Shown: positions 11,574 to 24,125 of the stretch, piece by piece | Layout of the letters: the number at the start of each line of letters is the position of its first letter | How positions within the stretch are numbered: the first letter of the stretch is position 1 | From: Heterobilharzia americana | Taxonomy: Eukaryota; Platyhelminthes; Trematoda; Strigeidida; Schistosomatidae | Reading direction: 5' to 3' | NCBI GenBank assembly: GCA_944470555.2 | Contig: OX104132.1 | Location: 19,353,755 to 19,417,754, forward strand | Length of the DNA stretch: 64,000 bases | Program-made: the position numbers and the translations under genes | The notes under the pieces: generated by a model | What the model was told of the DNA's origin: nothing | What the model saw: the letters and a program-made list of their open reading frames with translations, nothing else | Databases searched by the model: none

Positions 11574-12760
11574 CATTTGACTATGGGCATTGGGAAGGAT
11601 GAAATCAGCTTGCCGACGTATGAATGACTTTTTTAGTGTGCATATATCCGAACAAGCTTCTTTTCTTATCTGTTTTCTACCAGTAAGCTCTTCAAAGAAT
11701 TTCTGTATATTGGAAGAGTTTTTACAGGATAGAAACTTCTGGTTGTATAAAGGATTTAGACATTGTATTTCAGAATTAATTCGGAAGTTATGTCTTTTAA
11801 CACCAGGGTGATCTCTCGTCTGATACAACCTTTCCTATTCTCTGCGGAGCGTCTTGAGACGAGGAGAGCAAAGTCTGTCGAATCTCATGTAGATTGGTTC
11901 AACAGGGCAGCGAATATCAAAACAGAATCTGAGATAGCTTGTGATATTGGTAATAGTGTTGTCTAAAACATCATCAGCAAATGTATCCCCGTCTGTTTCT
12001 TTAAGCATACTCCTCAAACATAGTATATTCTCCAGTGAATAGCATATGTGCTTGACTTTCTTGGAAGCATGTTCGAAAGCCTTCATGTGTAATCTGCCGC
12101 ATGTTTTAGGCAAATCATGTACAATACAGTGGTCAGAATTCAGCAGCGAAGCCCGTTTACGGGCTTCCGATATGCCAGGGTCATTTGTAAATACTAAATC
12201 TAGGGTGTTGTCAAGACGAGTAGAAAAGTTAACCATATTTTCATGACCCATTAATACAAGAAAACTTCAGTCACATGAGTTGAAGTCTCCACTGACTACA
12301 GATAAGGAGTTACCCAGAATCGGAGCAGAAAATTCAGTCAATTGATCCATAAAAGTTGACAAATCTAAGAAACTGCAGTTAGGTGTGATATAAACTTTTG
12401 TTATTGGTATATATTTGTATTTACTCAAATGTTTAGGACGACATTTGATGGTAATACACTCAATTTTTTGGTCAGAGAAGCTACAGAATACATAGCTGGA
12501 GGGGGAGCAGTTTTTATTGATAAATGTTGCTACACCTCCACCACATTTCTTCTTGGAAAAGCTTCGATCTTGTCAAAATAATTTGAAACCATTTAAGTAA
12601 ACTAACTCGTCATCACGCAGGTTATGAAGGCATATTTCTTGCAGCCTTATTACACCCGTATTCTGATAAAAAAATTGTGGATAAGTGATTGGAGGTAATC
12701 GACTTTGCTCGGTAACGACCTACAGTTTGTGCTAAGTAGTTCCTGAATAGTCATTTGATC
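11574..12760 (-). pseudogene. CR1-like fragment, mirror copy in the right arm
   Basis: This is the reverse-complement duplicate of 6680-7866 with the same two in-frame stops and the same LDNTLDLVFTNDP block. The shared stops show that decay preceded the duplication. Confidence 0.8.
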
Positions 12761-13884
12761 TATGGTCACAAGCTTGAGAGCTCGTTGCCATCTATCATGG
12801 TTCTTTTTCTCAATTTAGCTATCAGCTTGTAAAGTAGTAGGTTGAAATGATTATAAAAACGCGCGAGAATGTATAATACGATTAGATGACATAAGTGAAC
12901 AATTAAAACAATACAGAGAGGAGAAATTCGATGCACTATATTGTGATAAAATGAGGTAGCCCAAAGTTCAAGCAGGCCGCCTTGTAGTTGTCAGTGTGCA
13001 CCGCTGAAAAGTCTTATACCAAGACGAAACAACTTTTCAGTTCTACCCAATTGACATCAGTCTTTGATGTAAAATATCTTCAAAATCAATCAGCTCTCAC
13101 TAACCACTGACTGAGATACAAATATGGCTAAGGTGTTAGCGAACACAATTGTAAGTTATGTCATTTGCGAAGAAGTTCATAGCAATCAAGGATGAAAAGT
13201 AACAAAATCTGGTACGGTTAATAGACTGAATAAATCAATTCAGAAGAAAAGTTAAAATTGGAAATTATCCAGCAAAGAAGCAAACTTCTCAAATGACTTA
13301 CTAGGTTGTGACTAGCGTTGGCATCTAATATGGTCTTGTCAGCTGGATACACCAGTTAACTAACATTCGAAAGGTATCTAGACATCCACATAGGAGCTTA
13401 TAGGCCAACATAGTTGTATCATTTCGGTTCACTATAACAACAAGTACCAACAAATAATTAAATTTTGAAAATTTGGTAAAAAAGTTCATGAAGAAAGTGT
13501 TGATCCTATTCTGGGTCAAAGACAAAGTGGATGTATATATTCCTTTCTCAACACATAGATCAAATTTCCTAGCGTTTTGGGGAGATAGTAAGGATATCTT
13601 ACAGAAAAGGTGACATCTGACTTGATTGATTCCATGTCTACTATCTACTTAATGCCAAAGAATTACACTATCTATGCACTTTGCCATTCCTTTCTTCCGT
13701 AACCAGTCTGGTAAATGTTCACTAGTGGGGATGAATAGAGCCCTTTGAGTACAGCCTATTTAACTAGCTCCACATGAGCAATTGAAATGAACTTACTGTT
13801 ATATGACTTGTATTGGCTATTGTATTTCATCTGTTCAAATGGATGTAAAACAGTGTTGAAATCGGAACATATAGACAGTTTCTT
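12761..13884. other. Mirror of the non-coding stretch and Penelope remnant
   Basis: This duplicates 5556-6679 in reverse, including the target-site duplication at 13874-13884 and the degenerate SINE-B at about 12960-13065. No gene is seen. Confidence 0.7.
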
Positions 13885-16800
13885 TTTTTTATTATTATTA
13901 TTAGTCCCTTGGGTTCCTAGTGGAACATAGGGCTTCAGTAGCACGCCTCCAGTGACCTCTGTTCTCTGAGATCTTTTGAACCTGGTCCCACGACAGCCCA
14001 CAACCTCTCATTTCCTCCTCGCACGACCTCCTCCATGTCACCCTCGGACGTCCAACTCGTCGCTTCCCATGGGGATTCCACTCGAGGGCCTGACGCGTGA
14101 TGTCCTCCGTCGACCTTCTCAGTGCATGGCCAATCCATCTCCACTTCTTCCTGCATATTTGTTGCGTGATAGGTTCTTGGTTGGTTCGTTCCCAGAGTTC
14201 CTTGTTGCTTATTTTTTCTGGCCATCTGATCTTCAGCAGCGAGCGTAAGCAGTTGTTGATGAATGTCTGTAGTTTATTGGAAATACCTTTCGTGACGCGC
14301 CAAGTCTCTGAGCCATACAAGAGCACTGACTTGACGTTGGTGTTGAAAATCCGTATCTTGTTCCGCATGCTGAGTGCAGAAGATCTCCACACTGGTTTCA
14401 GGCTAATGAACGCCTGTCTTGCTTTTCCGATTCTGACTTTGACGTCCTCGTCCGTCCCGCCTGTAGTTGAAACAGTGCTTCCTAGATAAGTGAAGGAGGT
14501 TACTTCCTTCAAGTTTCTCCCGTTGACGGTGATTGGAGTTTGTTGTTGTTGTTGTTGTTGATGGTGGTGGTGCGGTATCTTCATCACTTCTGTCTTCTCT
14601 ATATTCACCTGAAGTCCCGTCTTCGCTGCCTCTTCTGTCAACTTGTTAGTTTTTGCCTGCAGATCTTCAAGTTTATGTGACATTAGGCATAAGTCATCGG
14701 CGAAATCCAAGTCTTCTAGGTTCTTTTCCGTCGTCCAGTGTATCCCCCTCTTCTCGCTGCCTACTGTTTGCTGCATGATCCAGTCCACCACAATAAGGAA
14801 TATCATGGGGGATAGTAGGCAACCTTGTTTCACTCCTGTCTTCACTTCAAAGGCATCACTGAGCTTCCCATTGTGGATTACTTGGCATGTGGCATCTTCA
14901 TATAGTTGTTGAATGAGGCGGATAAAGGTTTGCGGTACTCCGTAGTATTGAAGCAGTTTCCAAATTACTTCTCGGTCGACGCTGTCAAAGGCCTTCTCAA
15001 AGTCGATGAAGTTGAGGTAGAGAGCTGATTGCCATTCTACGCTCTGTTCTATGATGATACGAAGCGTTGCAATTTGGTCAGCACATGATTTGTACTTCCT
15101 GAAGCCTGCCTGTTCCGGTCGCAGTTTTGAATCCAGTGCGTCTTTAAGCCTCTCCAGGATGATGCGGCTTAATATTTTACTTGGGGTGGACAGGAGAGTG
15201 ATTCCGCGCCAGTTCTTGCAAGCACTGAGGTCTCCCTTCTTCGGCAGTTTGACAAGGTAACCCTTCTTCCAATCAACGCAGGTACCTTCTCTTCCTTCCA
15301 CACCTTCTGCAATAGTGGTGTGTGAGCATGTCCGCTGTTGTCTCTGCATCTGTTCTCAGTGCTTCTGGCGGTATTCCATCTGGTCCTGCTGCTTTCCCGC
15401 ATTTCAGTAGCTTTATGGCGTTCAGGACTTCCATTTTCGTTGGGGGATTAATGTTCACTTGTAGTTCAGCGGCTGCAGGTGGTATTTCTGGACGAAGTGC
15501 AGGTGGTGGTGTCGATTCAAGAGCTTCTTGAAGTGGTCGGCCCATCGTTTCCTCTGTTTCTCTTCTTTTGTAATTAAATTTCCTTCTTCATCTTTTATTG
15601 GTTTCATCTGTGTTGGTCTCTTCCCTGATAGCAACCTGGTTATTTGATACAATGTCGTCAGGTCTCTCTTACCTGCAGCCTGTTCTGCTTCACTTGCCAG
15701 TGTTTCGTAGAAGTGTCTTTTGTCTTTGCGTGCACTCTTCTTCACTTCTTTGTCCAGTGTTTTATACATTGTGCTCAGTTCCTCTTGTCGTTGAGCATCC
15801 TTGCACTGGTTTATCTTCTGCTTCACCATCCTCCTCTCCTCTATCAGCTTCCAGGTATCCGTCGAGATCCATTCCTTGTCTTCTTTCTTCTTCCTTCCTA
15901 ATACTGTTGTGCAGGTTTCTTTCCACATAGCTTTCAAAGACTTCCAGTGTTCTTCCACACAGGTTTCTTCAGGGATGTTGCTCGATGTCTCCCATTTTGT
16001 CTTGATGGCTGCCTTGAAGATCTCCTTTGTAGTTTCATCCTTCAGTTTCCGAGTGTTGTACTTGGTTGAGGTCTATCACCAGCTTCCTTGAAGGCTTTTA
16101 ACTTGATTTGGAAGGTTCCTTGCACTAGGTAGTGGTCTGAACCTACATCTGCTCCTCTTCTTGACCTTGTGTTAAGTAGACTGCGTCTCCATTTTCTTGA
16201 GATTGAGATAAAGTCGATTTGATTTTTAGTGTGTCCATCTGGTGAAATCCATGTCGCTTTGTGGATATCTTTGTGCCTGAACACACTGCCTCCAATCACC
16301 AAATCGTTGAATGCGCAGAATTCTGCAAACAATTCTCCATTCTCATTCATTTCACCTAGTGCCTCTCGACCCATGGTTAGTTCTCTTCCCGTGTTGTCCC
16401 CTCCCAGTTTGGCATTCATGTCGCCCATTAGAATTTTGATATCGCCAACTGACGTCTTGTCCAGTGTTGATTGAAGTTGTCTGTAGAATTCCTCCTTTTT
16501 CTCTTGCTCTGCATTATTTGTAGGTGCATAACATTGTATGATTGTGACCTTTCTTCCTTTTGAGTTGAATCTTGCTGTCATGATCCTGGAGGAGATTGGT
16601 TCCCACTGCATGAGAGCCTTCGATGCTCTTGAGGACATCATGATAGCCACTCCCTCAGTGTGCTCGTGGTTGGCGTCTGGGTGACCGGAGTAGATTATTG
16701 ATTCTCCAGTTGACAGTTTGGAGAGTCCACTCCCATTCCATCTGCTTTCGCAAATCCCAAGCACTTCGATGTTATACCTTCTCATCTCCTTTGCAATCTG

Positions 16801-17115
16801 GGCTGCCTTACTGGGTTCAAACATGGTGCGGACATTCCATGTCCCCACGTTTACTTTCGCTTTCATCGAGAGAGAGAAGACACATCGGCCAATTGGCTTC
16901 CCGAAGGCTTTCACCAACTGGCGTCATTTCGCCTCTCCGATTCCAGCGGGGAATAAGTTTGTTTTCATTTTTTATATTTTGTTTGTGCTTTGAAGTTTCT
17001 TTAGCGGTTAGATTTGTTTTACGGGGTAGGGTTGCTAGCCCTATGCCCAACCTTCCCTCTTTACCCGGGCTTAGGACCGGCTAGTAACTAGTAAGCTAGT
17101 TAACCAGGCGAGGTT
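13885..17115 (-). mobile_element. RTE-clade (SR2-like) retrotransposon, inverted copy 1'
   Basis: It is nearly identical to 2320-5555 and complete at its 3' tail, with its 5' end 3 bp short. Its 3' side carries the same target-site duplication sequence as copy 1, but no matching duplication lies beyond 17115. The copy therefore did not arrive at this spot by a separate ordinary insertion. Confidence 0.9.
13901..16917 (-). pseudogene. RTE polyprotein of copy 1', with its own frameshifts
   Basis: The endonuclease frame 16917-16042 is intact until a one-base deletion near 16065. Frame 15958-15455 follows, with a one-base loss near 15515 in a CCA repeat. After a further shift near 15300 the RT frame 15349-13901 contains the same FIDFEKAFDSVD, GVKQGCLLSPM and FADD motifs as copy 1. 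The breaks differ from those of copy 1: at 3689 copy 1 is broken and this copy intact, while at 16065 and 15515 the reverse holds. The two copies therefore diverged independently, or carry independent base-calling errors. The function is as described for 2521-5538. Confidence 0.88.
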
Positions 17116-18640
17116 GAAATAGTAATAATAATGTACGAATATTCCCCTGACGGACCTGATTATTCCCCAGCCTGCTTAATTCTAAACTTATGGAGTTTCT
17201 GGAACTTACTAGATGTTCAATAACCCGCTTCAAGCAGTTACTTGAATTCCTGATTTTTTGTGAAACCTGTTTCACATTAATTCAATAAATTTGTTGTATA
17301 ATTGTTTTATCGGTAGGTTGTGTAGCAGGAAATACTGAGGTGATATGGCTTGAATCATGTGTCATACTACATACATTTCAATACCGACCTCACAACTTTA
17401 TATCATTGATCCACTGTGACCGAAAAGTGACTGACTACCCTTCAAACCGAACTGGAAGAAGGTCAGACGACTACTCATGGCCAGCTGACTGCTTATATGC
17501 TTTCCACAAAGGATGTAACAGCCAGTAGTCAATCAAAAATATTATAAAGATCAGTATGCAGTCAGTAAATCTCTACCAGTGTAAGGTGTGAGGCTTATGT
17601 TTCCTCCTCTGTGATATTAATTCACTGAAAAAATGAGTTTACTGGAATCTTAGTATAGTACCTAATTGTATTTCAATTTGTAGTCACGAAATGGACTCAG
17701 GTTGAATCAGACAATGGGAAATAATGGGACTAAAATGTTTTTAAGACAGCAAAATTTTATGTACTATACAATTCCAAGTTGATATTCATTGCGCACTGAT
17801 ATCAGTTAGAGAACCATTGAAAACCCTAGGTTGATCTCCCTCACCAAAGTGTTACAACTTTACCTGATTGTATTTGGCGTAAACATATGGTTCTGCTGAT
17901 TCAATTTTAAGGCTGATCTTCCACATGATTGGTCTCCAGTATATTTGTCCAGCCTCGCATAATAAATACATCCGCTCGGTTAGTCACGCAATTCAGCCCT
18001 TTCAGCCTCACACAACAGAACACCAAGTCTGATAATTCACACAGTATCCCATTATTTCCGAACTTGCTATACTTAAGTGAATAAGGGGTTAATCGATACC
18101 TCTTATAATTAATAATAACAATAATAATAATAATAATAATAATAAATATTTTGGTCTGAGCTACATAATAATATTACCAATTAGGTCATACGTAAGACGC
18201 TTATCTGATATTTACGTCCTTCACTTTTCGGCTGGTATAACACTCGACTACTGAAGAGTCCAGTACTAGGTCGAAACAGTTATTCAATGGTCCCGAGGTT
18301 TTCGACGGTTCTCCAACTGATTTCAGTTCGTGATTAATGCTACCTTCAGGTCAAACAATCTCCAGACACCGTCAAAGTATGTTATGTAATTGCGATGAGT
18401 AGAAAGAAAAGTCACAGTAACCTTCACGAAGTTGTATTGCAGTCGCATTAGTCATTCCCCACACTTAGTGTTTATTTCTTATTTCAGCTGGATCTAGGTG
18501 ATGCTGTTGCCACCACCTTAAGATGATGAGCTTATGCCAAACTTCCTAGGAATAATTACCTGTATTCCTCTCATCTTCAAAGTTCGTAGACTTTTTTCCA
18601 TCTACTAAACCAATTTCTAAAAAATTGCTGTTGGTCTATT
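17116..18640. other. Non-coding stretch with SINE-B remnants and an (AAT)n run
   Basis: A SINE-B head piece lies at about 17785-17850, an AATAAT simple repeat at about 18107-18146, and a minus-strand SINE-B piece at about 18225-18350. No coding sequence was recognised. Confidence 0.5.
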
Positions 18641-18975
18641 TGACAGATAGCAGTGGAATCCAGGCTACACCTTTCGTTCCATTTGGGACATGTCAGCTGG
18701 ATACACCTACACCCTAGTCAGTGCTGCTGTCCTCACTGGGACTCAAACCCAGTAACTATCGCTTCAAACCCCAAACCGCTATCCTCTAGGTCACTGGAGT
18801 ATGATAACCACTATATGTGCACTGGGTATCAATTTTTGTTATGTTGGTACTTGTAATTTCCCGTTGCTATATTGGGTAGAAAGGTTTGACCTCTACTAGA
18901 AGATGGGCTCCTACGCGGAAGCCTTGCTACGGCCTCGATATTCATTATATTGTAGTCTATTTGATATTTTTGGTC
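18641..18975 (-). repeat. SINE-A (Sm-alpha-type, hammerhead-bearing) copy
   Basis: In minus orientation, a tail (GCTTCCGCGTAGGAGCCC) is followed by a tRNA-like head (GTGACCTAGAGGATAGCG, then GGGTTTGAGTCCC, a B-box-like motif). A hammerhead region follows: CCAGCTGACATGTCCCAAAT, GGAACGAAA, CCTGGATTCCACTGCTA. The CUGANGA core is changed to CUGACAU, so the ribozyme should be dead. The tail-then-head order indicates a multimer junction. Confidence 0.75.
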
Positions 18976-21900
18976 ATTTCGTTCCACCCACCCACCCCAC
19001 CTATTTTTATCTAGGTTGCAAACTATGGGGTGTGAATCACTTTTGTCCCATATATATGTAGCAGAATGCTGCAGTAAAAATGGTTTAACCATGACGTCAA
19101 CATGAAAAGAAAACACTGCGTGTGCATTTGTTTCTGATAAATATTGCCTTAAAGCTTTAAACGGGCTTTTTTCTTTGTTTCGGTCAGCATTAAACTGATC
19201 GGTCACTGGTCAGTAACTGATATTTAATTTTGTGAAGTCTTTTTAGTGATGAATAAGTCCTGTTGATCAATCACCTCCCGTGAAACTCAATGATGACGCC
19301 TTTGGCTGCAGCAGTATGCTACATGAGTTAGAATCGCTCAGTTCTCTCGAGGTCGCAGATACGCCTTGCCGACAAGTGCTAACAGGCATGAAAATTAGGT
19401 CGAACAGGGCTTCCTGACGATTGCTCTCAATCGTCTAACATTACTTAAAGTGTACCGTGATGCTTAGTCTCCCAGCTTGTTGACCGTATCATCCAAAAAT
19501 GATCGACAGAATTCAGTTAGCAATTAGCACTGGACAACATGAAATGGGTTAGCCTCAAGTGACCAAGGTTATGATTACAATGATGATGATGACTCATAAA
19601 TTATGCTCAAAAAGTCATCCAGTAAGTAATACCGTTTCATGTCACAGAACAAAGACATAACACCGAAGAAAATTTTCTTATCCACCATATTATTTACTAA
19701 AACCGTACAGTAGTATTTATAAATGAAGAGGAACAAGTAAGTATATCACTAATCAATACGAGCAGTATGATTACTATCACATTCAAGGTTATGATAAAAA
19801 AATGTTTCTAAAGGTAGAAGAATAAATACCATTAATCCATTTTGAACAGAAAGATCATGTTCAATTTTCTGGATTGCCAATGATCCAGCAATGCACAGAT
19901 GACATAGTCGACGTCCTTTGGAATTTTAAGGAGGTAGCGGTCTGCAAATCATTCTGAAGGAACTACTAGGAGGAGCCAGATGTCCCGAAAAGTTGGAGGG
20001 CTTCAAGGAGAGAACTGTTAATATTTTCCTCTCTTCTCTGCAAAATCAACCTGAACAGCATTCCGAAATACGCTTATCGATTTGATACTGTGTACAAACT
20101 AATGTATACTGCTAGACAGGAATAACTAAACTGATAAATGTACATTAAATTAGTTAAAAGCGGTATTCTGTCTCTAAAGCGTTGATGGATTGATTGTGCA
20201 AGGGATGATGTGACTTTTAGGTTGACTGTGAGGAATATCTTCCGCAAATATATACGGAAAATACTCAACAGAACATGAAAGAAGAAGAACAAGTAAACCA
20301 ATGAATAGAGTTTTTTTGGCAATTTCATTTACAAAGCATTCCTACTGCGTTAGTTTGTTGGGGGGTACTAGCGGATAAACTTAAGATATCGAAACTGCGA
20401 AAAACATGAAAGATTGATCAAAATGTAACGGAATCTGCACAAAGACTATTCAGATACGGAGTTGCGTGCCATGACGACAGATCAGATAAGGTCAAAAACT
20501 GTCACAGGAACTAAATGAATAAGAACTGCGTAAGAAATGGAAAGGATGGGAAAAGCCAATGGTTTTAAAATAAACAGCGAAACAAAATTAAGACTGTCAG
20601 TGGGTTTCAAGAGTGGATGGTTAGGGCCTTAGTGATGAAAAGAATTCGAAGATATAGGGTCTTCGAGGGATTTGTTTTTACTTTCTCAGTACCTATGAAA
20701 GTGGAGTCCCTTGAAACAAGATGGTCAGTGTTGACAGTGCGTTCAATAATGCTATGTATGACGGACCCATTATCATCTTTTTACAACGAAGGAGGATAAC
20801 AATGTTCATAGACTACCTTGAATAAAACTAGTATAGAAAAACCCATATACCTTGTGCTTCATAAGAGCTGGTGAGGCGATATGTGGACCGTTTGATCAAT
20901 GGATTAGTGACAAAACGGTCAGAAAAACATTCTATTGTCTGGGTTTCTGCATCCACTTGTTAGCTAACTTCTTGACCTTAGTCTCAGCTCTAGCATTGAT
21001 AAGTTAGGTTATTACTATTGTTTTATAAATTTGACCATCTGAGACGGTTGAGGTTTGGAAAACTTGTATTGATACTTGGTGATGATTGAAGGTGAAATGA
21101 AAATCTAGTCCATAGCAGGATTTAGACCAGTATAACTACCGTTTTAGTAGGATGTTTGTGTCGAGGTTTATATCTTCAAATGAATGACAAACAGATCAAG
21201 TGTGGGACATGATTTCATCTTGACATATAGTTTATCAAGGTATATACATGAACTGAAGGGAAACTGTATGTATTTTGATATATCCATGTTATATGCATGT
21301 GACAGAAAATATTTGAACAATAATCTTCATATTTCATCCTTGGTGTTTGCTCATTTCCTTGATAAATAGGAAGTAAGACAGCTAACGCAAGATGTGTTGC
21401 AACGTCTAGATGTATACAAGATACAATGATTTACATGCAGTTACAATGGCCTTTACTATTTCTAGGCCTATTTATTTTGCCTCTTCAACTAATATGATAT
21501 TTACAAGTAGGTTCATGTACTTTTCCCCTAAGCTACGAAGCCACATGATTGGTTGTGAAAGGTCTCGGGGATTTGGGGTTTCCTATTAGGATCAACTCAA
21601 TCTTATTGCATACTGTAACTTATTGTGTGCACTGATTGTATGGTGTTGAGTACTGAAGTTATGATGTTATATTAAGTATCATAGATCACCCGTGTGACAG
21701 TAAACAATTACTCAAAGATTAGCAGAATAGTAAAATGGTTACGCAACACCCAGTACTGACCTCTTTAGTTTTACTGAAATCACCCAAGTGAAATTACGTT
21801 ACAAGGCACTCAACCGTTTAGGTATCCTTGTGGGAAAGGTTTCATTGCCTGCAGCATACTTTCTTCTCAATACACCGAAGTGAATTTATCCCAGCCAATT

Positions 21901-22198
21901 TCTCTTATTATTCATAAACATTCCTTCATTTGGACATGCAGTTCTGTGTTTTCATCTGATTTCAATCATCTAGGCATCTATTAGTCAACAAACGCTTTGA
22001 GCATGTATGTCTTTGATGAAAACATTTACTAACTCTATAATATTCAAGTTTAGCAGCTTAGTTCTGGAAACCAGTCTTCTGGTCATAGACTCATTTCACT
22101 AAGAATCACCTCCAGCGCGCTTCCTTTCTCGCATGTTTACCAAAATATATTCATGTATATATATATAGTTTACTTTGAGATCTGTGAGGACTTTATTT
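18976..22198. other. Non-coding stretch with a few dispersed repeats
   Basis: About 19360-19440 holds a CCTTGCCGACAAG...GGGCTTCCTGACG repeat that recurs at about 59370-59440 and, shorter, at about 40845. Repeat E lies at 21395-21640. I do not recognise any gene; an open frame at 18829-19206 on the minus strand runs from unknown sequence into SINE-A and is probably chance. Confidence 0.45.
21395..21640 (+). repeat. Dispersed repeat E, copy 1
   Basis: It shares an ordered series of boxes with 35545-35815: TACAAGATACAATG, ATTTACATGCAGTTACAATG, GGCCTTTACTATTTCTAGG, AATATGATATTTACAAG, ACATGATTGGTTG and GGGGATTTGGG. No coding is seen. It might be a solo LTR or an element's UTR. Confidence 0.5.
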
Positions 22199-22433
22199 TT
22201 AAGGTAGTATTCATCGCAAACTGACATCAGTTGGAGAACCATTGAAAACCTGAGAGCACTGTACTCTGACCCAGTGGCTGAGTGAAACCTGAAGGTCCTG
22301 GATTCGATCCCAAGCGGAGTTATGGGTGCATACTCCTCAGGAGTACTACCGTAACACGAAATGGCTGTCTAATGCTTACAGGTTTTCAACGGCTCTCCAA
22401 CTTGATGTCATTCTTTGATGAATACTACCTTAA
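22199..22433. repeat. Fold-back pair of SINE-B ends
   Basis: It starts with the plus-oriented SINE-B head (AAGGTAGTATTCATCGCAAA, CTGACATCAGTTGGAGAACC). It ends with the same head in reverse (GGTTTTCAACGGCTCTCCAA ... GATGAATACTACCTTA). Between them is a tRNA-like stretch, CCCAGTGGCTGAG ... GGATTCGATCCC. The unit is thus an imperfect palindrome of about 235 bp. An ATT-rich simple repeat follows at about 22441-22500. Confidence 0.65.
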
Positions 22434-22440
22434 AAACATA

Positions 22441-23569
22441 TACAATTACTCATTATTATTATTATTATTACCATTATCATTATTATCGTTGTTGTTATTA
22501 TTTTCTCAGCCTTCACAGGATTGTGCACAACATCCTCATTTCCCTGTCTCATCTCTAAGTTTTACTTTTTTATTCGATAAATCAGTTTCGAGTTTAGACA
22601 ACGCAAAGCATCTCTCTTCTTCCTCTGTGTGTATGTGTGTGTGTATGTGTGTTTCTGATGGCGAGACAACACTCAAATAATCAACTGTCTCAGAGAAAAG
22701 GAGAAAATAGATTTGAGGGAAATTAAGTAGATTATTAATATTAATCAGATAATTTTAACCGCCAATAATGAATGATACTATGATATTTATTGCCAATCAG
22801 AAACACATGTTTGTAAATACACACATACATATATCCAGAGTTAGGGATAGATGTATCGGAACTATCTGAACCCACTGGACGCTAAAGATACATATATCTT
22901 TGAAATAAAGAAAGAAAAAATACCTCACGAGCATCAAACCAAAATGTACACACACCCTCGTTTCTATGCTGAATGGAGCCATACTATGTGTAACACTCCA
23001 TGTGTATGTGTGTGTGTTTGCAAGTGAATATTGTCAGTCCAGTGAGGCACATGATGCGTCGAAGAGAAAAGAGGCAATTAACCCAATGAAATGGACAACA
23101 ATCTTTAAGAACATATTTTATTTTCGAACGTCCGCTACTGTTTTATTTTTTCACAAAGAAGACAATTTGAACAACTTATGTTTAAAGAGTAAACTAAGCA
23201 AAAGGAAAGACAAAAACGGATAGTCAAATGCGCAACATACGCACACGCACAAATACAAGAATATATGCATATAAGTGGTTAGAAAATTCGTCATTAGTTT
23301 AAAATCCGTTTTCAATATACCTAACTGGCAATCTAACCACTATTATTTCTTACAATCAAGGGGTGGCGAGCTGAAGCAGACTCCTATATGAAGTTAGTGC
23401 TGAGGATGTCACCAAGCCTGATGATGAAACCTCGAAAACAAACTACCAAAGTTCAAAGAACACTAAGCCAAAATCATCCTCATCCTGAGCAGATTTTTTG
23501 ACAGTTCCATGCACATAAACTAACAGAGATTTACTGTAGTTTAAGGTTTATGGGATTTCATTTTTAAGG
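22441..23569. other. Non-coding stretch with simple repeats
   Basis: It contains an ATT/GTT-rich run (22441-22500) and a GT-rich run (about 22625-22652). Nothing else was recognised. Confidence 0.45.
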
Positions 23570-23765
23570 GAGTATTCGTCACAGATTGACATCAGTTGGA
23601 GAACCATCAGAAATCTGGGAGCACTGGACAAGTGTTTCATCCGAGTACGGGACTCCTCAGCAGCGCTTATCTGGGCTCTTGCCAGGGGGCGAACTCAAGA
23701 CCTTCAGGCCTCATAACAAACACACTAACCACTCAGCCACTGGGTCAGAGTTCACAAAAAATTCC
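23570..23765 (+). repeat. SINE-B copy, best example
   Basis: Ordered boxes are TATTCGTCACAGATTGACAT, CAGTTGGAGAACCATCAGAA, GGGAGCACTGGACA, GTACGGGACTCCTCAGCAG, GGGCGAACTCAAGACCTTCA and AACCACTCAGCCACTGGG. The last two, read on the minus strand, resemble a tRNA B box and A box. The same order recurs at least ten times in the window, so this is a dispersed, probably tRNA-derived, non-autonomous family. Confidence 0.65.
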
Positions 23766-23829
23766 ATGTAAACTTCAAACTACACTACTGTAGAACGCTG
23801 ATTAGTGACATGGTTCAAGATGGATGGAT

Positions 23830-24125
23830 ACCCCATATTTCTATGGAAAGCCTTGACCCAGGGGTCAACCAGCGTAAGTGAAGTGGATACCAGCTGGGGA
23901 CCCTGGAGGATAGCCATGTTGTATCGCGAATTGACAGAAGAAGGAAAATGTGGACCGTCGAGTTATGAACCACTAGCTCAATAGAAACATGCTGACTGTG
24001 GAACCTGAGTTCGATCCCTGGTGAGGCTGTGAGTGAGTTCTGCTAAGGAGTTCCATACCAGAATGGAACACGTATCCAATAATCCAAGGCTTACATTAGT
24101 TTTCCAGTCCGTGATGAATACAAGA
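23830..24125 (-). repeat. SINE-B copy with 5' extension
   Basis: This is a minus-oriented SINE-B (TGAGTTCGATCCCTGGTGAG, then CTGCTAAGGAGTTCCATACC, TTCCAGTCCGTGATGAATAC). It is preceded by a stretch (TGTATCGCGAATTGACAGAAG) that also occurs at about 59090 before another SINE-B, so the repeat unit is longer than the boxes alone. Confidence 0.55.

Larger units (their letters stand above)
11368..17115 (-). repeat. Right arm of the 5.75-kb inverted repeat
   Basis: This is the reverse complement of 2323-8072. The inner end joins the flank of the spacer RTE. The outer end stops 3 bp inside the RTE 5' terminus (AACCTCGCC) and runs into unrelated sequence at 17116. The Penelope flank that borders the left arm is absent beyond the outer end. 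Confidence 0.92.

Noticed and set aside
18829..19206. A 125-codon minus-strand frame
   Set aside because: Its last third is SINE-A tail sequence and the rest has no recognisable motif; probably chance.
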